Part shown: one piece after another, positions 1 to 5,634 of the stretch | Layout of the letters: the number at the start of each line of letters is the position of its first letter | Position numbering within the stretch: position 1 is the first letter of the stretch | Assembly: GCA_026786225.1 (NCBI GenBank) | Contig: JAJAYN010000472.1 | Span: 1-5,634 of the forward strand | From: Burkholderiales bacterium | GTDB taxonomy: Bacteria > Pseudomonadota > Gammaproteobacteria > Burkholderiales > Usitatibacteraceae | DNA length: 5,634 nt | Direction: 5' to 3' | The notes under the pieces: model-generated | What the model was told of the DNA's origin: nothing | Seen by the model: only the letters and a program-made list of their open reading frames with translations | Databases searched by the model: none | Program-made: the position numbers and the translations under genes

Positions 1-198
1 CGCGAGCGATGACGCGACGACCACCCGCGGCACCCCTTCCATCAACGCCAACGCGGCCGCCGCGAGCGCGGGCGACTGCTCGTGCCAGCCGGACTCGCCA
101 AAGAGGCGCACGATGTCATTCACTCTCGCAAAGCGCGTCGGCCCTGCGTCAGGCCGCGGCGTGGCCCCGATGATTCCGGCTGAAACGGCGAGCTGCAT
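1..198 (-). CDS. Unrecognised gene, N-terminal fragment (runs off left edge)
   Basis: An open frame of 66 codons starts at the ATG at 196-198 and stays open to the window edge. I do not recognise the product. The visible residues begin MQLAVSAGIIGAT, pass through a stretch rich in Asp, Arg and Phe around residues 16-35, then an Ala/Leu-rich helix-like segment (about 43-53) and a short hydrophobic strand (about 57-63). Nearly all third codon positions after the ATG are G or C, unlike the two alternative frames, which contain stops, so this is the frame that looks coding. The frame is also open upstream of the ATG to a TAA near 290, but that part has AT-rich third positions and does not look coding. 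No convincing Shine-Dalgarno sequence precedes the ATG. It overlaps the out-of-frame tail of apaH by 79 bases. Base composition is visibly richer in GC than the neighbouring genes. No function is proposed. Confidence 0.5.
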   Translation of the reverse strand, partial: MQLAVSAGIIGATPRPDAGPTRFARVNDIVRLFGESGWHEQSPALAAAALALMEGVPRVVVASSLA

Positions 199-785
199 CT
201 GGTAAACCGTGTCTCGTTGGTCGTGTTTTTTGCTAAAAATACCATGGGAGTCAATGCGGTGGTTACGAGTCGATTGCGCGTTTTACCGGTTAACGCATCG
301 TTCCATTGATTCGGCTCATTTCCGTACATGTTCTTGAGGAAAGATTGCCGCCTTGGGCCGCGCAGCAGAGCTTCGATTTCGTCTGCCAGTTCCAATGCCT
401 GCGCCAATGACCATTGCGGGAGTAGACCTGCGTGTACCATCAAGAAATTACCATCGAGATGAAGCAGCTTCTGGCTACGCAACCACGCGAGTAGTTCTTC
501 CCTGTCAGGTGCAGCCAGTATGGGTTGAATCGTGTCGCGTTTGCCCACCTTGGCGAGGCCCTCCGCGACGGCCAGAAGGTGCAAATCGTGGTTGCCCAAC
601 ACGACGGTGGCGCATGCGCCAAGACCACTGATAAAGCGCAAACATTCTAGCGACCCCGGGCCCCGGTTGACAAGGTCACCGACCAGCCACAATTGATCGC
701 GTGCTCGATCAAAATCAATTTTGGCAAGTAGCGACTGAAGCGACTTGAAGCATCCCTGCAAATCGCCAATTGCGTAGCGGCTCAT
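120..785 (-). CDS. apaH: Symmetrical bis(5'-nucleosyl)-tetraphosphatase ApaH, C-terminally truncated
   Basis: ApaH is a cytoplasmic PPP-family metallophosphatase. It splits Ap4A into two ADP and, in enterobacteria, also removes Np4 caps from RNA. The 221-residue frame shows the family motifs in order: GDLQGC (7-12, with the Gln typical of symmetrical ApaH), GDLVNRGPGSL (36-46), LGNHDLHLLA (63-72), VHAGLLPQW (117-125) and MYGNEPNQW (153-161). Similarity continues to about residue 184 (the ALTPMVF stretch) and then stops. The usual protein is about 270-280 residues and ends with a GHW motif, whose His is a metal ligand, and a DTGC motif. Neither is present in any of the three minus-strand frames down to position 1. 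Residues from about 185 on are an out-of-frame reading through the start of the next gene, so activity is doubtful. The start is fixed by an in-frame TGA three codons upstream and by a GGTGAT Shine-Dalgarno match at 791-796, five bases from the ATG. This could be a decayed gene, a recombination product or an assembly join. Confidence 0.85.
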   Translation of the reverse strand: MSRYAIGDLQGCFKSLQSLLAKIDFDRARDQLWLVGDLVNRGPGSLECLRFISGLGACATVVLGNHDLHLLAVAEGLAKVGKRDTIQPILAAPDREELLAWLRSQKLLHLDGNFLMVHAGLLPQWSLAQALELADEIEALLRGPRRQSFLKNMYGNEPNQWNDALTGKTRNRLVTTALTPMVFLAKNTTNETRFTRCSSPFQPESSGPRRGLTQGRRALRE

Positions 786-800
786 CGCGCATCACCACAA

Positions 801-828
801 AGAAAAAGGGGCGGATGATCCGCCCCTT
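801..828 (-). terminator. Rho-independent terminator of the cytochrome c gene
   Basis: A 10-bp stem (806-815 with 819-828) is mostly G-C pairs and closes a 3-base TGA loop. On the minus strand it is followed by a run of five T, then CTTTG (towards 798). It lies about 30 bases past the cytochrome stop codon at 860 and ends just before the apaH Shine-Dalgarno site, so it should end the cytochrome transcript. Confidence 0.9.
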
Positions 829-859
829 CGCGTGAATACCGTAAGCACGGCATCGAATT

Positions 860-1447
860 CTACTTCGCCAATGAAACCATGTAATCGACTGCCGACTTCA
901 CATCCGCATCAGCCAACGCGGCATTGCCACCTTTGGCGGGCATGACACCCGCTTTGCCTTGATATCCACGGATAGCGTGGTCATACAACATCGCCTTGCC
1001 CTGCGCGATGCGTGCAGACCAAGCCGCTTTGTCGCCAGACTTTGGTGCCCCTGCTATGCCAGCGCCGTGGCATGCCACGCACGCATTCTTGTAAACACCC
1101 TCGCCGCCGGCTGCGCTCGGCGCGCCAGCCACTGCGGCGGCGGGTATCGCAACAGCAACTATCGGTGCTACCGACTTTGATGTCGCGGCCACCGGGATGA
1201 GCGCTGGTGCCGGTTTCTTCGACTCGTCAACTTCTAACGTCGACACAGGGGCGATACGTTTGGCGATCGCCTCTGGCGTATTTGCGCTATCCACGCTCTT
1301 GCCAACAGTATGGCTGCCTACGGCAAAGTAGGCCAACATGAAGACGCCGATGATGAGCGCAAACGCACCGACTGTGACGGCAATTGCCATCTTGAGGCGA
1401 TTGGTTCCGCCGCTTTCATCGCTGGGATCGTGATGTGACTGTGACAT
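860..1447 (-). CDS. Membrane-anchored cytochrome c5-type monohaem protein
   Basis: This is a class I c-type cytochrome, expected to carry electrons in the periplasm between respiratory complexes, for example towards a terminal oxidase. The 195-residue product has a short hydrophilic cytoplasmic start (1-18), one membrane segment (about 19-44, no cleavage site apparent) that anchors it and exports the rest, a long Ala/Pro/Val-rich linker (about 75-114), and a C-terminal haem domain (115-195). The haem motif is CVACH (Cys123, Cys126, His127), and the sixth ligand is probably Met169 in GVMPAKGG, the c5 pattern. The ATG at 1445-1447 has an AGGA Shine-Dalgarno site (1455-1458) seven bases upstream. 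The gene stands alone, with its own promoter at 1483-1512 and terminator at 801-828. The physiological partner cannot be told from the window. Family assignment is firm; c5 rather than another small c-type subgroup is likely. Confidence 0.93.
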   Translation of the reverse strand: MSQSHHDPSDESGGTNRLKMAIAVTVGAFALIIGVFMLAYFAVGSHTVGKSVDSANTPEAIAKRIAPVSTLEVDESKKPAPALIPVAATSKSVAPIVAVAIPAAAVAGAPSAAGGEGVYKNACVACHGAGIAGAPKSGDKAAWSARIAQGKAMLYDHAIRGYQGKAGVMPAKGGNAALADADVKSAVDYMVSLAK

Positions 1448-1482
1448 GTCGAGTTCCTGAGAACGTGAATTTCAATTACCCA

Positions 1483-1512
1483 ATTATACTGGCGAAGCGC
1501 ATTTCGACTCAA
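1483..1512 (-). promoter_or_regulatory. Sigma-70-type promoter of the cytochrome c gene
   Basis: On the minus strand a perfect -10 box TATAAT (1483-1488) is preceded, after an 18-base spacer, by the -35 box TTGAGT (1507-1512, four of six consensus bases). Transcription would start near 1476 and give a leader of about 28 bases containing the AGGA Shine-Dalgarno site. No operator-like inverted repeat is evident around it. Confidence 0.72.
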
Positions 1513-1557
1513 ATACCGCGCGAAAACTGCTACAGACAAACTGCGCGTCGGGCGGGG

Positions 1558-1566
1558 TGGTAAACT
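1558..1566 (+). promoter_or_regulatory. Possible extended -10 promoter of the tRNA-Arg gene
   Basis: TGG followed by TAAACT fits an extended -10 element (TGn plus a hexamer with four of six consensus bases), 18 bases before the first tRNA base. No good -35 box lies at the normal distance; a TTGACA-like CAGACA at 1533-1538 is about 22 bases away, which is too far. This is a position-supported guess. Confidence 0.3.
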
Positions 1567-1584
1567 ACTCTCGTCAATGGCAGC

Positions 1585-1661
1585 GCGCCCGTAGCTCAGA
1601 TGGATAGAGTGCTACCCTCCGAAGGTAGAAGTCGCACGTTCGAATCGTGTCGGGCGCGCCA
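1585..1661 (+). tRNA. tRNA-Arg, anticodon CCG
   Basis: The sequence folds into a complete cloverleaf. The 7-bp acceptor stem is 1585-1591 with 1651-1657, the discriminator is G1658, and the CCA is encoded at 1659-1661. The D stem is GCTC (1594-1597) with GAGT (1607-1610). The anticodon stem is CTACC (1612-1616) with GGTAG (1624-1628), and the loop CTCCGAA places the anticodon CCG at 1619-1621, which reads CGG codons for arginine. The variable region has five bases (1629-1633). The T stem is 1634-1638 with 1646-1650 (one G-T pair) around the loop TTCGAAT. All stems pair without mismatch. It is the only plus-strand gene here: divergent from the cytochrome gene and convergent with the dehydratase gene. 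No neighbouring tRNA is present. Confidence 0.98.
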
Positions 1662-1699
1662 ACAAGATTTTTGAAATGCGGCTGGCGGCCGCTACCAAT

Positions 1700-3604
1700 T
1701 TACGCTGACTTTTTCTCTGCCATGCCGGTGATAGACTTGAGCTTCGGTCGCACTTGTGCCACGTATTCGGGTACCCACCGTTTTAGATCTCTGCGCACTT
1801 CGGAGTCTTCCGGCATGCGATCCTGATTGAGCCAACTCGTCAGCGAATCCAGAAACCCGGTTGCCACTTCTCTTGCCTTCGCTACACGCAACTTTGGGTG
1901 CGGTGTCGGGCGCGTATGTTCATCGTCGAGCAACAGCTCTTCAAATAGTTTTTCGCCGGGACGAAGACCCGTGAACACCACCTTGATCTCGTTATCAGTC
2001 GGCTCGGAGAGGCGAATCATATCGTTGGCGAGATCGACGATTTTCACGGGTTCGCCCATATCGAGCACAAATACTTCACCGCCCAGTCCCATGGTGCCAG
2101 CCTGCAATACCAACTGTGCCGCTTCAGGGATGGACATAAAGTAGCGCACCATGTCCGGGTGCGTCACGGTTACCGGGCCACCCTGGTCAATCTGTTCCTG
2201 GAAACGGGGAATCACGCTACCGGCGCTACCGAGTACATTGCCAAAGCGCACCATCTCAAACCGGGTGTCGCCTGACTGCTGCAAGGCCTGACAAATCATC
2301 TCCGACAGGCGCTTGGTTGCGCCCATGACATTCGTGGGGTTTACGGCCTTGTCAGTGGAAATCAATACGAATTTCTTGACGCCATATTCAATCGCGGATT
2401 TGGCGACGATGAGCGTACCCAGCGCGTTGTTCTGCACAGCCTCCCACGCGTTCGACTCTTCCATGAGTGGCACATGTTTGTATGCCGCGGCATGAAAAAC
2501 AAGTGACGGCGAATATTGATGCATCGCCTGGTTTACCCGTCGCGCATTTCTGATATCGCCAATGACGCTTGCGATCGGCAGGTTCTCAAATGCATCGCGC
2601 AGCGTCTGTTCAATCTGATACATCGCAAATTCGCTTTGTTCAAAAAGCACCAGCATCGAAGGTTGATAGCTTGCAATCTGACGACACAGCTCCGAGCCGA
2701 TCGAGCCGCCCGCACCGGTAACCATAATCACTTTATCGGTGATAAGGTCGTGGAGGCCAGCGTCATCGAGAATGACGGGCTCCCTTTTCATCAAGTCCTC
2801 AACTGCCACCCGACGGATTTTTGGCGGTGATGTTTTGCCAGCGGACGCAGGTGCCAACGCGACACTGTTGAATTTCGGGATCGTCAGAACTTGCACACGA
2901 GCCTTGTTACAGATTTCAATCACGCGCCTTCGGACCGAGTACGGCACCGATGGCATGGCGATCACTGCATGCTTTACTTTCAGGCTGCGTGCGAATTTTG
3001 GCAGTTCATCAATTGCGCCAAGTACCCGCTCGCCATGAAGGAGTCGGTCGCGTTTGTTAGTGTCGTCATCGAGCAGTCCCATTACGCGCCAGTCGCTGCT
3101 GCGGGCCAGCTCCTTGATCAGGCTGACGGCGGCATCTCCCGCGCCCAACACCAGCACGGGTGTGCCCATATCCCCGGTTTTCCCGTACTGCTGCCACTCT
3201 TTCCACGAACGGTAGCCAATGCGGCTACCCGCCATAAGAACAATGAGCAGCAGGGTTTGAATAAAAAACTGTGCAAACGCGAGCTTCCCCGCCCAGTCGC
3301 CCACCGAAACCGTCAGCGCGACCGCAAGTGAGCCGGCGAGCACACTCGCGACAATCCTCTGTACGTCGGGCAAACCCGCATAACGCCAAAGGCCTTGATA
3401 CATGCCAAATACAATCGAAACGCTCGCTTGAACGGGAATTGCCACCAGCAGCAGCAGAACAATAACGGGCAGGGACTCAACCGAACTGATCGCCAGAAGT
3501 GGGTGCGAAAACAATAAAAACGTGACCACCCAGGAAATGACCAGCATCGCTATATCGTGAACGAACGCTAAAAGGGCGCGCTCGTTAATTGATACGGTTT
3601 TCAT
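1700..3604 (-). CDS. Membrane-bound UDP-GlcNAc 4,6-dehydratase, WbpM/PglF/CapD family (long form)
   Basis: This family converts UDP-GlcNAc to UDP-4-keto-6-deoxy-GlcNAc with bound NAD(P), the entry step to sugars such as QuiNAc, FucNAc and bacillosamine. The 634-residue product has the long-form layout: four N-terminal membrane segments (about 11-33, 45-67, 84-102, 112-128); a first Rossmann-like domain with LGAGDAA (153-159); and the catalytic SDR domain from about 290 with the NAD(P) motif GAGGSIGSE (297-305). The catalytic stretch is STDKAVNPTNVMGATKR (416-432 or so). It has Met427 and Lys431 in an MxxxK arrangement, the Ser/Thr-Met-Lys triad of WbpM-type enzymes, instead of the usual YxxxK. 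The length matches the family, so the gene looks intact. Its ATG overlaps the TGA of the upstream transferase gene as ATGA (3601-3604), with a GGTGA Shine-Dalgarno match at 3611-3615, indicating translational coupling. The neighbour supports a role in starting a surface glycan. The exact sugar made is not determined. Confidence 0.93.
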   Translation of the reverse strand: MKTVSINERALLAFVHDIAMLVISWVVTFLLFSHPLLAISSVESLPVIVLLLLVAIPVQASVSIVFGMYQGLWRYAGLPDVQRIVASVLAGSLAVALTVSVGDWAGKLAFAQFFIQTLLLIVLMAGSRIGYRSWKEWQQYGKTGDMGTPVLVLGAGDAAVSLIKELARSSDWRVMGLLDDDTNKRDRLLHGERVLGAIDELPKFARSLKVKHAVIAMPSVPYSVRRRVIEICNKARVQVLTIPKFNSVALAPASAGKTSPPKIRRVAVEDLMKREPVILDDAGLHDLITDKVIMVTGAGGSIGSELCRQIASYQPSMLVLFEQSEFAMYQIEQTLRDAFENLPIASVIGDIRNARRVNQAMHQYSPSLVFHAAAYKHVPLMEESNAWEAVQNNALGTLIVAKSAIEYGVKKFVLISTDKAVNPTNVMGATKRLSEMICQALQQSGDTRFEMVRFGNVLGSAGSVIPRFQEQIDQGGPVTVTHPDMVRYFMSIPEAAQLVLQAGTMGLGGEVFVLDMGEPVKIVDLANDMIRLSEPTDNEIKVVFTGLRPGEKLFEELLLDDEHTRPTPHPKLRVAKAREVATGFLDSLTSWLNQDRMPEDSEVRRDLKRWVPEYVAQVRPKLKSITGMAEKKSA

Positions 3605-4644
3605 GTCCCGTCACCGTCATTGTTTTTTGATTTGTTGTTTTTATTTTCACGTAAGTGCCATTGCAGGTAGAGCAGAAGCAATGTGTATATTATCACCCAC
3701 GCCAGCAAAATGACATGCGGGTCAGGGTATCGCAACGCAACCAAAGCCGATATCGATACACTCAACATGAGCGCGTAGTAGGCTACCGCAGTGGTTCGCT
3801 GGCTCCAGCCACGAATAACGAGTCGTTGATAAAAATGATCGCGGTGTGCGACCCAGGGTTTGTGACCTTGTAACGTGCGTCGCAACAGGGTTACGCTCGC
3901 ATCGACGATGAATGGCGAGAAAACCAGCACCATGAACCACCATGGCCAATAGCCCAGCAAGTTGCCGTGGATACCCAACGCTGCGGCGAGGAAGCCCAGC
4001 GGAATCGCCCCCGCATCACCCATGAATACTTTGGCGGGCGAAAAATTAAACAGCAGAAACCCCAGGGAGGCACCCGTGAGCGCCGTTGCCAGCAAGCCCA
4101 ACGGCCCAGCATCGCCAACCTGTATCGTCAGCGCTGCGGCGTAGGTGCCAAAGCCGACCGCCGACATACCACCAGCGAGGCCATCGGCACCGTCCATGAA
4201 GTTATAGAGATTGGTCATCCAGACGATAGCCAGTGCAATCGCCAACGCGCCGGGCGGGGACATCAGCAATCGAATCGACATGCTGGTCCGACCCGGCTGC
4301 AGCCCGAACGCATTAACCCACAAAAGCAACAACAATATCGCCGCGCCGGCGTGTACCAGCAATCTCAGCACTGCCGATAGCGGCTTTACGTCATCGATCA
4401 CGGAAACAGCCAGCAGCACGAAGCTAAGCCCGGCGATGCCAGCGACGAGATCGCGCTGCATCCATATGCCTGCCAACGCCCATACACTCGCGAAGATGGC
4501 AATCCCACCAATTCTGGGTATCGGCACTACATGCAAACCGCGCGCCGAGGGCACATCCAGAAGCTTCTGCGTGACGCGCGTTTGGCGCAGGATGTGAATA
4601 CATGCCGCGGTCAACCCCAGCGACAAAAAGAACGCTAGCAGCAA
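3601..4644 (-). CDS. Undecaprenyl-phosphate sugar-1-phosphate transferase, WecA/WbpL/MraY family (GT4-type)
   Basis: An integral membrane enzyme that moves a HexNAc-1-phosphate from a UDP-sugar to undecaprenyl phosphate at the cytoplasmic face, starting lipid-linked glycan synthesis. The 347-residue product is mostly hydrophobic, with about ten membrane segments. Family motifs are present: VPSARGLH and PRIGG near the N-terminus (31-47), the Asp pair D84-D85 in VIDDV, NLYNFMDGADGLAG (145-158; D151, D154), FMGDAGA (207-213; D210) and the loop HRDHFYQRL (267-275) typical of WecA/WbpL. These place it with the O-antigen/capsule initiators rather than MraY. No ATG occurs in frame before codon 62. 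The start chosen is TTG at 4642-4644, which gives a normal family N-terminus; an in-frame TGA lies eight codons upstream and no strong Shine-Dalgarno site is seen. The last 14 residues are a hydrophilic Asn/Lys/Asp tail. Pairing with a WbpM-type dehydratase suggests a WbpL-like enzyme using FucNAc or QuiNAc; this is inferred from context. Confidence 0.92.
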   Translation of the reverse strand: MLLAFFLSLGLTAACIHILRQTRVTQKLLDVPSARGLHVVPIPRIGGIAIFASVWALAGIWMQRDLVAGIAGLSFVLLAVSVIDDVKPLSAVLRLLVHAGAAILLLLLWVNAFGLQPGRTSMSIRLLMSPPGALAIALAIVWMTNLYNFMDGADGLAGGMSAVGFGTYAAALTIQVGDAGPLGLLATALTGASLGFLLFNFSPAKVFMGDAGAIPLGFLAAALGIHGNLLGYWPWWFMVLVFSPFIVDASVTLLRRTLQGHKPWVAHRDHFYQRLVIRGWSQRTTAVAYYALMLSVSISALVALRYPDPHVILLAWVIIYTLLLLYLQWHLRENKNNKSKNNDGDGT

Positions 4645-4695
4645 AGCGAATGGCTCAAATGAAAGTCAGCGCGCGATGGGAAAAGTCGTTCGGTA

Positions 4696-4725
4696 CAAAA
4701 CAAAACGGCCATCTCGAACGAGATG
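4696..4725 (-). terminator. Probable intrinsic terminator after the Ig-like protein gene
   Basis: A perfect 7-bp inverted repeat (4710-4716 with 4719-4725, CATCTCG/CGAGATG) lies about 26 bases past the TAA at 4751. On the minus strand it is followed by a T-rich stretch interrupted by G (GTTTTGTTTTG). The stem is short and the T run imperfect, so termination is probably partial. It would separate the Ig-like gene from the glycan unit; no convincing promoter could be picked in the remaining 50 bases before the TTG start. Confidence 0.5.
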
Positions 4726-4750
4726 CCCGCAAGAATGGTCTGCGAAAAAA

Positions 4751-5634
4751 TTATGGACAGCTAGCCGGGACAGTGATGGTCACGGGTACGATCGTCGCGC
4801 CAGTTACGTTCACTACAATGGTTGTCGGTGATGTATTTGCCGCCGCAGGTGGTACAGAAGTATTGCGTGTGAAGCTGATCGTGCCGGGGATAGGGCCAGC
4901 CGATGGCGTCACCACAAACGCGCCAGGTGGCACACCTGCAGTCGATACCGTTGCCGTAAAAGTGCCGGAACCTGACACTGACGCGGTGCCGGTCTGACCA
5001 CAACCCACGGTGAGCGCAGTTGGCGTGACGGCGATGGTCGGTAATACCGCGACTGGCGCGGCATCACCAGCCGGGCCGAGCGCGCCGACAACTGAAGGCG
5101 ATTCAATCGCACGATTCTGCGTGTCAGTGATGACAATTGTGCCTGAGCCACAGCCATTCTGCGTGACCCGATAACTACCGCCGTTCGTCGTGACGATCGA
5201 TGGAAATACACTCAGGAATTGCGGCAATGGCGAAACCACGGTGTACGGCGGTGTGCCGCCATAAACGTAGTGGTCGACGATCCCGCCGAACGGGCACTGT
5301 GCGGGCAGGCCAACACCTGGTTTGGCCCCGGTAAATGTGACGGTGCCGCTCGGGAGTACAGAGAGGATGCCCACGCCACTGATTTGTTGCGCGATCACAA
5401 AATTCGTACGAAGCACCAGACCGGTGACGGTGTCGGTGGTCGTGATAATCGCCACTTGCGTCGGCGCCGTGACCGTGGCCGTAATGCGTACGCGCGCGAT
5501 ACCGCTTTCATCGGTGTTCACCACGATCGACGACACCAGCACGTTGGTGCCGGGCGTCACAAAGCGGAAGTCACCCTGTAGTGCGTCAAAGCGGATCGGC
5601 CGATTAATCAGTCTGACGCCGTTTTGTATGGCCG
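4751..5634 (-). CDS. C-terminal part of a large Ig-like/beta-sandwich exported protein (5' end outside window)
   Basis: The frame is open from the right edge to TAA at 4751, giving 293 residues with no stop upstream. A GTG at 5558-5560 is an internal Val, not a convincing start, because the frame continues through a coherent RPIRFDALQGDFRFVTPG segment. The product is rich in Thr, Val, Gly, Ser and Pro and nearly free of Lys, as in surface beta-sandwich repeats. Numbering from the right edge, an Ig-like domain with NTDESGIARVRI lies at about 39-50. It is followed by a domain with YGGTPPYTV (124-132) and Cys113/Cys161, then a last domain (about 196-293) with Cys211/Cys292. The spacing suggests one disulfide in each of the last two domains, which implies a periplasmic or outside location. 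No membrane anchor, LPXTG or autotransporter barrel is seen at the C-terminus. I cannot name a specific function; adhesion or matrix roles are common for such proteins but unproven here. It lies upstream of, and on the same strand as, the glycan genes. Confidence 0.8.
   Translation of the reverse strand, partial: AIQNGVRLINRPIRFDALQGDFRFVTPGTNVLVSSIVVNTDESGIARVRITATVTAPTQVAIITTTDTVTGLVLRTNFVIAQQISGVGILSVLPSGTVTFTGAKPGVGLPAQCPFGGIVDHYVYGGTPPYTVVSPLPQFLSVFPSIVTTNGGSYRVTQNGCGSGTIVITDTQNRAIESPSVVGALGPAGDAAPVAVLPTIAVTPTALTVGCGQTGTASVSGSGTFTATVSTAGVPPGAFVVTPSAGPIPGTISFTRNTSVPPAAANTSPTTIVVNVTGATIVPVTITVPASCP

Noticed and set aside
120..235. A single-base frameshift that would restore the missing ApaH C-terminus
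   Set aside because: I read all three minus-strand frames from 240 to position 1. None contains the GHW or DTGC motifs or any ApaH-like C-terminal sequence, so one indel cannot repair it.
1640..1661. tRNA-Arg 3' end as an attachment site for an integrated island carrying the glycan genes
   Set aside because: No second copy of the tRNA 3' end, no integrase and no flanking direct repeat were found in the window.
1685..1692. Perfect 8-base palindrome GCGGCCGC between the tRNA and the dehydratase gene
   Set aside because: A single short GC-rich palindrome is expected by chance at this composition, and it is not part of a larger operator or a good terminator.
2891..3331. 146-codon plus-strand open frame opposite the dehydratase gene
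   Set aside because: Antisense to a confident coding region, no Shine-Dalgarno site, and no recognisable protein features.
3967..4380. Long open frame on the plus strand opposite the transferase gene (137 codons)
   Set aside because: It lies wholly antisense to a gene with clear family motifs. Its product is low-complexity and rich in Arg and Gln, as expected for a shadow of a hydrophobic protein gene.
4602..4997. Plus-strand 131-codon open frame spanning the gap between the transferase and Ig-like genes
   Set aside because: Most of it is antisense to the Ig-like coding region, and its Val/Thr/Gly/Pro-rich composition mirrors that gene; no ribosome binding site supports it.

Overview
The window looks like a piece of a moderately GC-rich Gram-negative genome, most likely a betaproteobacterium. 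This rests on the protein families (ApaH with a Q in its first metal-binding motif, a membrane-anchored cytochrome c5-type protein, a WbpM-type dehydratase) and is a family-level judgement, not a database result. All protein genes read on the minus strand; only the tRNA reads on the plus strand.

From left to right: positions 1-198 hold the start of an unrecognised, very GC-rich gene that runs off the left edge. Next comes apaH (diadenosine tetraphosphatase, start at 785). Its homology stops near position 235, and its last part is read out of frame through the start of the unknown gene, so it appears truncated. A strong intrinsic terminator (801-828) separates apaH from a membrane-anchored cytochrome c (860-1447), which has a clear sigma-70-type promoter. 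Back to back with that promoter is a complete tRNA-Arg(CCG) gene with encoded CCA (1585-1661).

Positions 1700-4644 hold a two-gene, translationally coupled unit. The first gene is a WecA/WbpL-type polyprenyl-phosphate sugar-1-phosphate transferase with a TTG start. The second is a long-form WbpM/PglF-type UDP-GlcNAc 4,6-dehydratase with the Met-for-Tyr catalytic motif. Together they would make a 4-keto-6-deoxy-HexNAc nucleotide sugar and place a derived sugar phosphate on undecaprenyl phosphate, the first step of an O-antigen, capsule or glycoprotein glycan. Upstream of them, and continuing past the right edge, is the C-terminal end of a Thr/Val/Gly-rich Ig-like exported protein with one cysteine pair in each of its last two domains.

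I see no CRISPR array, insertion sequence, toxin-antitoxin or defence module, and nothing that I can defend as a new system. The least ordinary points are the truncated apaH with a composition change at the break, and the cysteine-paired end of the Ig-like protein.
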